From positions 1 through 8,465 of the forward strand of contig JALXCE010000044.1 in assembly GCA_026991055.1 (NCBI GenBank): 8,465 bases of DNA. Direction: 5' to 3'. The position numbers were made by a program, and so were the translations under genes. Below the pieces are notes generated by a model, which was given only the letters and a program-made list of their open reading frames with translations, made no database searches and was not told where the DNA came from. Origin of the DNA: Caldifarciminota bacterium (lineage in GTDB: Bacteria; Hydrothermota; Hydrothermia; B15-G9; WFZT01). This document shows, one piece after another, positions 1 through 5,838 of this stretch (positions are counted from its first letter, which is position 1; every line of letters begins with the position of its first letter).

Positions 1-621
1 TCCCCTATCTGCGACCTCGAGAGCAACCTGGACATCCTGCTCGACCATGAGAACCGTTTTTCCCATTTCTCTTATATCTTTAACCACATTTATTAAAACG
101 TCAACGATTACTGGCGCAAGACCGAGAGAAAGCTCGTCAATTAGAAGAAGTTTGGGGTTAGACATGAGTGCTCTTCCAATAGCGCACATCTGCTGCTCAC
201 CACCGGACATATCGCCTGCAAGTTGCTTCTTCCTCTCCTTTAGCACAGGGAAGATTTTGTATACCCACTCGAGGTCTTTTTTGATATTCTCTTTGTCTTT
301 TCTATGGAAGGCTCCCATGAGCAGATTTTCCTCAACTGTCATACCAGCGAAAAGATGCCTCCCTTCAGGGGCCATAGCTATCCCAAGCGATACCACCTTC
401 TCGGCAGGTGTCCCGGTGATATCCTTTCCCTGATAGATGATTTTCCCGGAATAAGGTTTCAGAAGTCCAGTGATTGTTCTGAAAAATGTGGTTTTCCCTG
501 CTCCGTTGGAGCCGACAAGGGCAACGATTTCACCTTCATTAACCTCAAGAGAAATGTCCCATAAAACCTGCATTTCACCATAGCCTGCGTTAAGGTTTTC
601 CACCCTGAGTAGCTCCTTCAT
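1..621 (-). CDS. livF: Branched-chain amino acid ABC transporter ATPase LivF (3' end cut by window edge)
   Basis: This is one of the two cytoplasmic ATPases that power a HAAT-family (LIV-type) importer. The first 207 codons are present and the frame is still open at base 1; the family is usually about 235 residues, so roughly 30 are missing. Visible motifs are Walker A GSNGAGKT (residues 37-44), signature MSGGEQQ (about 137-143), Walker B LLLIDE (158-163) and the LivF-typical SLGLAP just after it. The switch position reads VEQD, with Gln in place of the usual His, which is normal for LivF. The ATG at 621-619 overlaps the TGA of livG by 4 nt, so translation is probably coupled. The match to LivF rather than LivG rests on the short N-terminus (MKELLRVENLNAGYG) and the APEGRHLF segment. 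The transported substrate cannot be read from this protein. Confidence 0.95.
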   Translation of the reverse strand, partial: MKELLRVENLNAGYGEMQVLWDISLEVNEGEIVALVGSNGAGKTTFFRTITGLLKPYSGKIIYQGKDITGTPAEKVVSLGIAMAPEGRHLFAGMTVEENLLMGAFHRKDKENIKKDLEWVYKIFPVLKERKKQLAGDMSGGEQQMCAIGRALMSNPKLLLIDELSLGLAPVIVDVLINVVKDIREMGKTVLMVEQDVQVALEVADRG

Positions 622-1370
622 GCTGATTTCCTCCTTTTACTGTATCTTTCACCAAGATATGCCTTGATCACTTCCTCATTTTGAGCGATTTCTTCTGGAG
701 TTCCTTCGGCTATTTTTGTTCCAAAGTGCATTACCATTATGCGATTGGAAAGTCCCATCACAGCCTTCATGATGTGCTCAATCATGATTACGGTGACACC
801 TTTCTTGTTGATGTCCCTTACAAGATTCATGATTTTTTCCATCTCAGCAGGATTCAACCCCGCCATCACCTCATCTAGGAGCAACACCTCAGGCTCGAGT
901 GCGAGTGCCCTTGCGAGCTCGATTCTCTTTAACTGTGCAAGATTCAGGTGATCAACAAGCTCATCCTTCTTTTCAGCAAGACCGACGAGTTCGACAATCT
1001 CTTCTGCCCTCTCTTTTGCCTCATTGAACTTCGAATAATTTCCGTGTCCAAAAAATGCTCCTACCATAACGTTTTCCAATACCGTCATACCCTTAAAGGG
1101 TTTAACAATCTGGAAAGTCCTTGCTATCCCGAGTCTTGCAATGTAAAAGGCTTTTTTGCCTGAAATCTTCAGATTACGGAAATAGATTTCCCCGTCTGAA
1201 AGAGGAAGCAGGCCCACGATCAGGTTCATCAATGTCGTTTTTCCTGCTCCGTTGGGGCCAATTATCCCAAATATTTCTCCTTCATAAACATCAAAGTCCA
1301 CCGAATTAACGGCGACAAGGCCACCAAACTTTTTGGTAACCCCTCTACCTTTTAAAATGACCTCGCTCAT
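618..1370 (-). CDS. livG: Branched-chain amino acid ABC transporter ATPase LivG
   Basis: This is the second ATPase of the LIV-type importer, 250 residues, full length for the family. Walker A is GPNGAGKT (38-45), the Q-loop Gln is 87 within ARTFQIVKPF, Walker B is VLLLDE (162-167) followed by VMAGLNP, and the H-switch is His199 in MIEH. The signature position, normally LSGGQ or LSYGQ, reads LNLAQ (142-146). A divergent signature together with LDEVMAGL is seen in a subset of LivG-like proteins, so I read the protein as functional. The ATG overlaps the livM TGA by 4 nt, and the livG TGA overlaps the livF ATG by 4 nt, giving a tightly coupled M-G-F block. Assignment to LivG is strong; substrate specificity is unknown. 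Confidence 0.95.
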   Translation of the reverse strand: MSEVILKGRGVTKKFGGLVAVNSVDFDVYEGEIFGIIGPNGAGKTTLMNLIVGLLPLSDGEIYFRNLKISGKKAFYIARLGIARTFQIVKPFKGMTVLENVMVGAFFGHGNYSKFNEAKERAEEIVELVGLAEKKDELVDHLNLAQLKRIELARALALEPEVLLLDEVMAGLNPAEMEKIMNLVRDINKKGVTVIMIEHIMKAVMGLSNRIMVMHFGTKIAEGTPEEIAQNEEVIKAYLGERYSKRRKSA

Positions 1371-2317
1371 ATCATATTCTCCTTAATATTCTGAACAAGT
1401 CTTTTCCATGAAAATCCACCGGTGAAGAGATCAAGGAATCCTTTTGGAATAAGGATCACTGTAAGGATAATGATGATACCGAGCACTATTCCGTGGATAC
1501 TGACAAATTTACTCCATACAAGCTCTGTGATAAGTTCAAGAATCACAGCACCGATTATAGGCCCATAGACGGTGCTTGCACCTCCAAGCAGCATCATCAC
1601 AAACATTTTAACAGAGATAATCGGGTCAAAGACTGTCTCGGGATCAATATAGCTAATCCAGTAGGCATAGATACTTCCCACCAGTGCGGTAAACATAGCC
1701 GAATACGCCCATGCCAGGGTCTTGTAGTAGGGGGTATTTATCCCCATAGCAAGAGCACCATCTTCATCGACTCGAATGGCCCTGAGGCCAAATCCAAATC
1801 TGTTTCTCTCAAGCCAGATGGTAAATAAGACTGAGAGCACGAGTGCAATGAGGAAGAGGAAATAGAAATAAGTATAAACGGCGTGAGGGCTTGCCCCTTT
1901 CTTAAGAGGAAGAGTGAGCCCTTCAGCAGCTCCCGCAATCTTCAGGTTGTTTACCACCTCCATGGTGGCTACATTCACTCCAAGAGACGCGATGGCGAAA
2001 TAGTGACCTCTGAGTCTTAAAACGGGGAGACCAATGATGACTGAAAAGAGCACTGCAGTGACAATTGAAGGAATGAGTGTAAGGTAGAAGCCGAACCCGT
2101 GGTTCATAAGAATTGCGGTGACATACGCTCCAATTCCGAAGAATACAACATTACCAAATGCTGGATAACCTGCATAACCTGCGATGATATTGATTGCCTC
2201 CGTCATAGTGGCAAACATAATGACACCGGTCAAAATTCTGAGCCAGTATCCAGTTAAAAACGGAGGCAGGATAATTAAAAGTACGAGAAAACCAAGAGGA
2301 ATTAGATGCTTTTTCAT
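1367..2317 (-). CDS. livM: Branched-chain amino acid ABC transporter permease LivM
   Basis: Inner-membrane permease subunit of the LIV-type importer, 316 residues, a normal length. It is highly hydrophobic with about 8-10 predicted membrane segments. The family's cytoplasmic coupling region is recognisable around residues 175-200 (NRFGFGLRAIRVDEDGALAM, then GINTPYYK), as is the conserved stretch MLLGGASTVYGPIIGA nearer the C-terminus. The start is fixed by an AGGAGG ribosome binding site at 2325-2330, 7 nt before the ATG; this site overlaps the livH stop codon (TAG inside TAGGAGG). The gap from livH is 11 nt. It should pair with LivH to form the translocation pore. Confidence 0.95.
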   Translation of the reverse strand: MKKHLIPLGFLVLLIILPPFLTGYWLRILTGVIMFATMTEAINIIAGYAGYPAFGNVVFFGIGAYVTAILMNHGFGFYLTLIPSIVTAVLFSVIIGLPVLRLRGHYFAIASLGVNVATMEVVNNLKIAGAAEGLTLPLKKGASPHAVYTYFYFLFLIALVLSVLFTIWLERNRFGFGLRAIRVDEDGALAMGINTPYYKTLAWAYSAMFTALVGSIYAYWISYIDPETVFDPIISVKMFVMMLLGGASTVYGPIIGAVILELITELVWSKFVSIHGIVLGIIIILTVILIPKGFLDLFTGGFSWKRLVQNIKENMI

Positions 2318-2328
2318 GATTTAACCTC

Positions 2329-3192
2329 CTAACCGTAGTATTTTTTACCGAGCAACCCTCTTGGTCTTGTAACAAGGATGATTACAAAGAGGGTGAAGGT
2401 AACGACATTTTTAAAGCTCTCACCAAGGTAGAATGCCGAAAACGTCTCGATTATACCGAGGATTATACCACCCAGGAACGCACCTTCTACGCTTCCAAGT
2501 CCCCCAAGGATAGCGACAACGAAGGCACGTAAGGTAATTCCTCCACCTACTGCAGGATTAAAAGATTGCATAACCGCGAGAAGAGAGCCAGCTGCACCAG
2601 CAAGCGATGCTCCTATTCCAAAGGTTATAGCGTAAGTTTTCCCGGGATTCACTCCCATCAGTCTTGCGGCCATCATATCAAGCGCGACAGCCTTGATAGA
2701 TTGCCCTGTTTTGGTTCTATCCAGGAAATAGGCCGTCAGGATCGTCAGGATCAGAGCTGCCACAAATCCAAGGAGTCTCGTGTATGGGAATAAATATCCG
2801 CCAAAAATTAGAGATTTTCCCTGGTACGAGGTAGCAATTGAGCGCCAGTCAGCAGACCACATGACAATCATGAGCTGGGCGAGAAGCACGTCCATTCCAA
2901 AGGTCATGATCAGGGTAAGGAACACGTCAGCTTTAATGGCGAGGTTGAAAATGTACCTCTGCATCAGGTAGCCGATAATGAAGAGGGAAAGCATTACAAG
3001 TGGGATGGAAACGAATGGGTCAATGTGAGCGTACTGGAAAATCCAGAAAGAGATGTATGCCCCGAGTATTACAAGAGACCCATGGGCAAGGTTTATCAAG
3101 CTCGTTACTCCCCAGACTATGGAGAATCCCAATCCAATCAGTCCATAGACCCCGCCCAATAATATACCGTTTATCAGGATCTGTATAATCAT
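2329..3192 (-). CDS. livH: Branched-chain amino acid ABC transporter permease LivH
   Basis: Inner-membrane permease subunit, 287 residues, typical of LivH. It is hydrophobic throughout, with about 8 predicted membrane helices. Family landmarks are the N-terminal GLGFSIVWGVTSLINLAHGS, the coupling region AVALDMMAARLMGVNP (about residues 166-181) and the C-terminal AILGGLGSVEGAFLGG. The ATG at 3192 has a GGAGGA ribosome binding site at 3199-3204 with 6 nt spacing. It is the first gene of the liv block here. In many genomes a substrate-binding protein gene (livJ/livK) sits beside livH, but here the upstream gene is hslV. The binding protein may lie beyond livF, outside the window, or elsewhere in the genome. 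Confidence 0.95.
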   Translation of the reverse strand: MIIQILINGILLGGVYGLIGLGFSIVWGVTSLINLAHGSLVILGAYISFWIFQYAHIDPFVSIPLVMLSLFIIGYLMQRYIFNLAIKADVFLTLIMTFGMDVLLAQLMIVMWSADWRSIATSYQGKSLIFGGYLFPYTRLLGFVAALILTILTAYFLDRTKTGQSIKAVALDMMAARLMGVNPGKTYAITFGIGASLAGAAGSLLAVMQSFNPAVGGGITLRAFVVAILGGLGSVEGAFLGGIILGIIETFSAFYLGESFKNVVTFTLFVIILVTRPRGLLGKKYYG

Positions 3193-3253
3193 ACAATGTC
3201 CTCCAAGATGTGTCGTTTTCTAAAAGAGCAGACTCTTACTTTGATTTGTGTAT

Positions 3254-3281
3254 TTTTTAGGTCGTTAGCAGAACATGTCAA
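3254..3281 (-). promoter_or_regulatory. Candidate sigma70-type promoter for livHMGF
   Basis: On the minus strand a perfect TTGACA (3276-3281) is followed after 16 nt by TAAAAA (3254-3259), a 4/6 match to TATAAT. It lies in the 127-nt gap between hslV and livH and would give a leader of about 55 nt. It suggests that the transporter can be transcribed independently of usp-hslV. The -10 box is weak, so this is a prediction only. Confidence 0.45.
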
Positions 3282-3319
3282 GAATTTGAGAATGAGGAAT
3301 TATTCGAGAAAATGCATTG

Positions 3320-3853
3320 TTAAATTTCGAGAACAGTTACATTGTTATTTGTATATATACAAATCTCAGAAGCTATGCGGATAGCCTCTTCAGCTATATC
3401 ACGGGCATCCAGGTCAGTATGTTTAACCAGGGCTTTTGCAACTGCCTGTGCGTATGGAGCACCTGAACCAATGGCAATAATTCTATCATCTGGTTCGATA
3501 ATCTCACCAGAACCCGACACAAGAAATGCATGCTCCTTATCAAGTACAATCAAGAGAGCCTCAAGCCGTCTCAAAACACGGTCCTGCCTCCAGTCCCTTG
3601 CCAGCTCTACCACTGCTCTTGGCAGATTACCGTTGTATTCTTCGAGTTTTTCCTCCATCCTCTCAAAAAGGGTAAGGGCATCTGCTACGGCACCGGCAAA
3701 TCCGGCGAGAACCTTTCCTTTGTAAATTTTCCTCACCTTTTTCGCCGTGTGCTTGACCACTGTGTCTTCGAGCGTAACCTGGCCGTCACCTGCGATAACC
3801 GCTTTCCCCTTGTGAATCAATCCTATGACCGTAGTTCCTCTGAATTTACTCAC
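3320..3853 (-). CDS. hslV: ATP-dependent protease peptidase subunit HslV (ClpQ)
   Basis: This is the proteolytic subunit of the cytoplasmic HslUV (ClpYQ) protease, a threonine peptidase related to proteasome beta subunits. It has 177 residues, normal for the family. A short propeptide MSKFRG precedes Thr7, which should become the N-terminal nucleophile after processing. Lys39 (Lys33 in mature numbering, in TAKKVRKIY) is the conserved active-site lysine. AGDGQVTL, VLAGFAG, ELARDWRQDR, IGSGAPYAQA and the C-terminal EICIYTNN are all family-typical. The start is GTG at 3853-3851 and overlaps the usp gene by 8 nt, with a weak purine-rich GAGGGAG upstream, so translation may depend on coupling to usp. 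The partner ATPase gene hslU, usually adjacent, is on neither side here. Confidence 0.96.
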   Translation of the reverse strand: MSKFRGTTVIGLIHKGKAVIAGDGQVTLEDTVVKHTAKKVRKIYKGKVLAGFAGAVADALTLFERMEEKLEEYNGNLPRAVVELARDWRQDRVLRRLEALLIVLDKEHAFLVSGSGEIIEPDDRIIAIGSGAPYAQAVAKALVKHTDLDARDIAEEAIRIASEICIYTNNNVTVLEI

Positions 3854-4280
3854 TTTCTCTCTCCCTCACAATCATAACCGGGCATTTGGCGTGGGTTGCG
3901 ACCTTCTGGGAAACACTTCCAAGTAAAGCACCGGCGAGTGCCGATATACCACGTGACCCCATGATGATAAGATCTACCTTTCTCACGTCTGCAACCGTAA
4001 GAATCGCCTTGTGTGCAGGACCTTCCAGAATCTCTATTTCGTAATCAATATTATTTTCCTCTAAAACCTTCGCGGCCTCTTTGGTGATTTTTTCGGCTTC
4101 GAGTGTGCTCTGCGAAATAATTTTTTCTCTGTATGGTGAGCCAATATACTCAGGAACAAAGGGAAATGCATGGAGGACAAAAACCTTTGAATTAAATTTT
4201 TTGGCAATCTCAACTACATGCTTTAAAGCCTTTTTTGAACATTCTGAACCATCAGTTGGATATAAAATTTTCTCGTACAT
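3846..4280 (-). CDS. Universal stress protein, UspA family (ATP-binding type)
   Basis: Single-domain universal stress protein of 144 residues, cytoplasmic and probably dimeric. It begins MYEKILYPTDGS, the typical first strand. It carries the nucleotide-binding pattern G-x2-G-x9-G-S at residues 108-122 (GSRGISALAGALLGS), then KVATHAKCPVMIVRE as the last helix and strand, so it should bind ATP. TTG (4286), ATG (4283) and ATG (4280) occur in tandem. I chose 4280 because the AGGAGG at 4287-4292 is then spaced 6 nt away and the protein start matches the family; 4283 is possible. It overlaps hslV by 8 nt, forming a usp-hslV operon. That pairing suggests a protein-quality or stress context, but the specific role is unknown. 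Confidence 0.93.
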   Translation of the reverse strand: MYEKILYPTDGSECSKKALKHVVEIAKKFNSKVFVLHAFPFVPEYIGSPYREKIISQSTLEAEKITKEAAKVLEENNIDYEIEILEGPAHKAILTVADVRKVDLIIMGSRGISALAGALLGSVSQKVATHAKCPVMIVRERESE

Positions 4281-4300
4281 CATCAACCTCCTTTTTCTTT

Positions 4301-4329
4301 ATTTTAAAAGCTATTTCCCCAACGGGCAA
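4301..4329 (-). promoter_or_regulatory. Candidate promoter for usp-hslV
   Basis: On the minus strand TTGCCC (4324-4329, 4/6 to the -35 consensus) is followed after exactly 17 nt by TAAAAT (4301-4306, 5/6 to TATAAT). Transcription would start near 4294, just ahead of the AGGAGG of the usp gene. It lies within 10 nt of the oppositely directed radical SAM promoter, so the two could compete for polymerase. Confidence 0.55.
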
Positions 4330-4336
4330 GTAAAGT

Positions 4337-4342
4337 TATAAT
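4337..4342 (+). promoter_or_regulatory. -10 box of the radical SAM gene, probably producing a leaderless mRNA
   Basis: A perfect TATAAT at 4337-4342 ends 9 nt before the ATG at 4352. Transcription would begin about 4349-4352, at or next to the start codon. No Shine-Dalgarno-like sequence lies upstream of the ATG, which fits leaderless translation. No good -35 box is seen at 16-18 nt (TTTCCC is the best). Confidence 0.5.
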
Positions 4343-4351
4343 TTGGCACTC

Positions 4352-5323
4352 ATGAATACATGGATAGAAAAATGGGGCGGTAGGAGGTACAACAGCTTTA
4401 ACCATCACCTCAAGATGGTGTTTGGCGAGAAGGTTTATCGAGTGGCAATAGATGCAGGATTCACATGTCCCAACAGGGACGGCCTTCTGGCCTACGGGGG
4501 CTGTATATACTGTGATGAAGCTGGCTCCAGAGCTTCATATGTGAAGCCAGAAAGGCCGGTCAGTGAGCAGTTGCAAAGTGGTATTGAACTTCTCTCCAGA
4601 AGATACAATGTGAAAAAATTTATTGCATATTTCCAGAGTTTTTCAAATACCTATGCATCCGTAGAAAGATTGAGGAGTCTTTTTGATGAAGCTCTATCTG
4701 TTGATGGCGTCGTAGGAATATCTGTTTCCACAAGGCCTGACCTCCTGCCCGATGAAATTCTCGATTTACTGGAGGAGTTTTCGAAAAGGACATACCTGTG
4801 GCTGGAAATTGGGGTCCAGTCTATACATCTCAGGACACTCAAAAAGATAAGGAGATTTCACGGTGTCGCGGAGATAGTTGATTCCATTTTGAGGGCAAAG
4901 GCAAGAGGAATAAGAGTTCTTGCCCACGTAATTCTCGGACTACCCGGTGAAAGTGAATTTGAGATAATAGAAACAGCAAGGGTATTATCTGCTCTTGGCG
5001 TTAATGGTGTTAAAATGCATCATCTATACGTTGTTGAGGGAACAGAACTTGCTAAAATTTATAGAGCAGGGAGATTGAAGGTTTTTGAAACTCCTGAAGA
5101 TTACGCTCGTGTGGCTGTAAGATTTATCGAACATCTATACCCTGAGATAATTATTCACAGACTTGCCGGTAAGGCAGAAAAGGGCCTTATAGCGCCCAAA
5201 TGGACTTCCAACAAATTCCTTGGCATCCAGGCAATTGAGAAAATGCTCGAGGAGGGGGATACCTATCAGGGGCGACTTTCGCAAATAGGAATTCCATACA
5301 GAGTCATCGCGGGGAGAGGATGA
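4352..5323 (+). CDS. Radical SAM protein, YhcC/YtqA family (TIGR01212-like)
   Basis: Predicted radical S-adenosylmethionine enzyme of 323 residues, cytoplasmic. The iron-sulfur cluster cysteines are Cys39, Cys51 and Cys54 (C-x11-C-x2-C, in TCPNRDGLLAYGGCIYC), the spacing of the YhcC/Elp3-like group rather than the common CxxxCxxC. Other family landmarks are GGRRYNSFNHHLK at the N-terminus, YFQSFSNTYA, ISVSTRPDLL, WLEIGVQS and AHVILGLPGES. B. subtilis YtqA, a family member, has as I recall been linked to modification of the tRNA wobble uridine; transfer of that role here is inference. I chose the ATG at 4352 over an in-frame TTG at 4343. About 16 residues follow the TYQG motif near which homologues tend to end, and the last codons and stop lie in a repeat half-copy. 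It diverges from usp-hslV and stands alone in its operon. Confidence 0.9.
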   Translation: MNTWIEKWGGRRYNSFNHHLKMVFGEKVYRVAIDAGFTCPNRDGLLAYGGCIYCDEAGSRASYVKPERPVSEQLQSGIELLSRRYNVKKFIAYFQSFSNTYASVERLRSLFDEALSVDGVVGISVSTRPDLLPDEILDLLEEFSKRTYLWLEIGVQSIHLRTLKKIRRFHGVAEIVDSILRAKARGIRVLAHVILGLPGESEFEIIETARVLSALGVNGVKMHHLYVVEGTELAKIYRAGRLKVFETPEDYARVAVRFIEHLYPEIIIHRLAGKAEKGLIAPKWTSNKFLGIQAIEKMLEEGDTYQGRLSQIGIPYRVIAGRG

Positions 5324-5337
5324 AGGTGAGGGGCTAC
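5309..5337 (+). repeat. Degenerate half-copy of the REP-like hairpin repeat, overlapping the end of the radical SAM gene
   Basis: This stretch (starting GCGGGGAGAGG and ending GGTGAGGGGCTAC) aligns with the right arm and tail of the complete hairpin repeat at 5386-5412, with 23 matching positions, four mismatches and two one-base gaps by hand count. No left arm is present, so it cannot fold alone. The last five codons and the TGA of the radical SAM gene lie inside it. Confidence 0.65.
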
Positions 5338-5371
5338 AACCGACAAATTTTCAGTTAAAATCCGTAAAACT

Positions 5372-5412
5372 CCCTTTCCCGCTTTGCGGGAGAGGGTTGG
5401 GGTGAGGGCTAC
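5372..5412. repeat. REP-like intergenic hairpin repeat (copy A)
   Basis: The arms at 5372-5382 and 5386-5396 form an 11-bp stem (one G-T wobble) closed by TTT, followed by the tail TTGGGGTGAGGGCTAC. The form CCCTCACCCC...CCCTCTCCC-GC-loop-GC-GGGAGAGGG is a dispersed intergenic repeat style that occurs in many bacterial genomes and commonly gives rise to spurious translated ORFs. It may stabilise the 3' end of the upstream mRNA. No T-run follows it on the plus strand. Confidence 0.75.
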
Positions 5413-5434
5413 ATCTTGTATTTTTAAGGATTTC

Positions 5435-5498
5435 AAGCGGAAGGCTCCATCCATGAATCCCCTCCCCACAGGCTCTGCCTGTGGAGGGAATATTTTTT
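5435..5498 (+). terminator. Hairpin repeat (copy B) with T-run; probable terminator of the radical SAM gene
   Basis: The inner stem ACAGGC / GCCTGT with loop TCT extends through CC/GG and, past a two-C bulge, through CCCT / AGGG (5460-5488), so about 12-13 bp of GC-rich stem. Six T follow at 5493-5498, so it fits a rho-independent terminator reading rightward. The 5' flank AAGCGGAAG (5435-5443) is also found before the hairpin at 8277, which marks the two as one repeat family. Confidence 0.6.
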
Positions 5499-5804
5499 AC
5501 CTCGCGTACGGTGCAGGGAAAGAAGGAGAACAAATTCTCATCTTTCAGGTGAATATCTCATCTTACTTCGCTGGCTAAGCGAGAAGAAAGTTTTTCCCCT
5601 TACCGTTGGGCAGGATGGAATGAATGGACTATACGATTTTGGATTTATCCGTGTTGATCGCACATGTATATTCCCTCGTCGTACACTAATTGCGCCTTTC
5701 CTTGATTTAATCTGGAACAGCGATCTGTTTGACACTTCAAAGCTCGAAAAGAATTGACGAGCTGAAACTTTCCCGCATTCTGGGTAATTTGACTCATTTC
5801 ACTT
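5499..5804. other. Gene-free interval with no assigned function; contains an unexplained stop-free frame
   Basis: No recognisable gene or RNA is seen in these roughly 300 nt. Small structures are GAGAA-CAAA-TTCTC (5526-5539), TCGCT/AGCGA around 5568-5582, and AGCTCG/CGAGCT (5741-5763). The 9-mer TCTCATCTT occurs twice, 20 nt apart (5536 and 5556). One plus-strand frame is open from 5428 to the TGA at 5755-5757. Its later part reads like protein (for example LIAPFLDLIWNSDLFDTSKL), but it runs through hairpin copy B and has no suitable start or ribosome binding site. It may be a decayed gene remnant or chance. Confidence 0.4.
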
Positions 5805-5810
5805 TATAAT
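5805..5810 (+). promoter_or_regulatory. Candidate -10 box for the OmpH-fusion/propeller gene pair
   Basis: A perfect TATAAT lies 28 nt before the GTG start, giving a leader of about 22 nt that contains GGAGG. The only TTGAC-like element nearby (TTGACT, 5789-5794) is just 10 nt upstream, too close for a -35 box, so the promoter may rely on an activator or another sigma factor. Confidence 0.45.
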
Positions 5811-5838
5811 AAACCAAATTCAAATCTGGAGGTCAGGT

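Noticed and set aside
3224..3237. AAGAG-CAGA-CTCTT hairpin in the livH leader, considered as an attenuator or terminator
   Set aside because: Only five AT-rich pairs and a short T-run on the minus strand; too weak to call.
4343..4345. In-frame TTG as start of the radical SAM gene
   Set aside because: It would lie only a base past the -10 box, upstream of any plausible transcription start, so the ATG at 4352 is preferred.
5266..5578. Several short overlapping ORFs (translating to HPNPLPQSGKG-like strings) in the radical SAM 3' region
   Set aside because: These translations are the typical product of REP-like hairpin DNA read in frame. They have no ribosome binding sites and overlap the repeats on both strands.
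5729..5734. TTGACA considered as the -35 box of the OmpH-fusion promoter
   Set aside because: The sequence 16-18 nt downstream (around 5751-5758) has no TATAAT-like box, and the perfect TATAAT at 5805 is far too distant.
5538..5735. Minus-strand 65-codon ORF in the large intergenic region
   Set aside because: No ribosome binding site, no recognisable domain, and no promoter. The opposite frame looks at least as protein-like, so neither can be called a gene.
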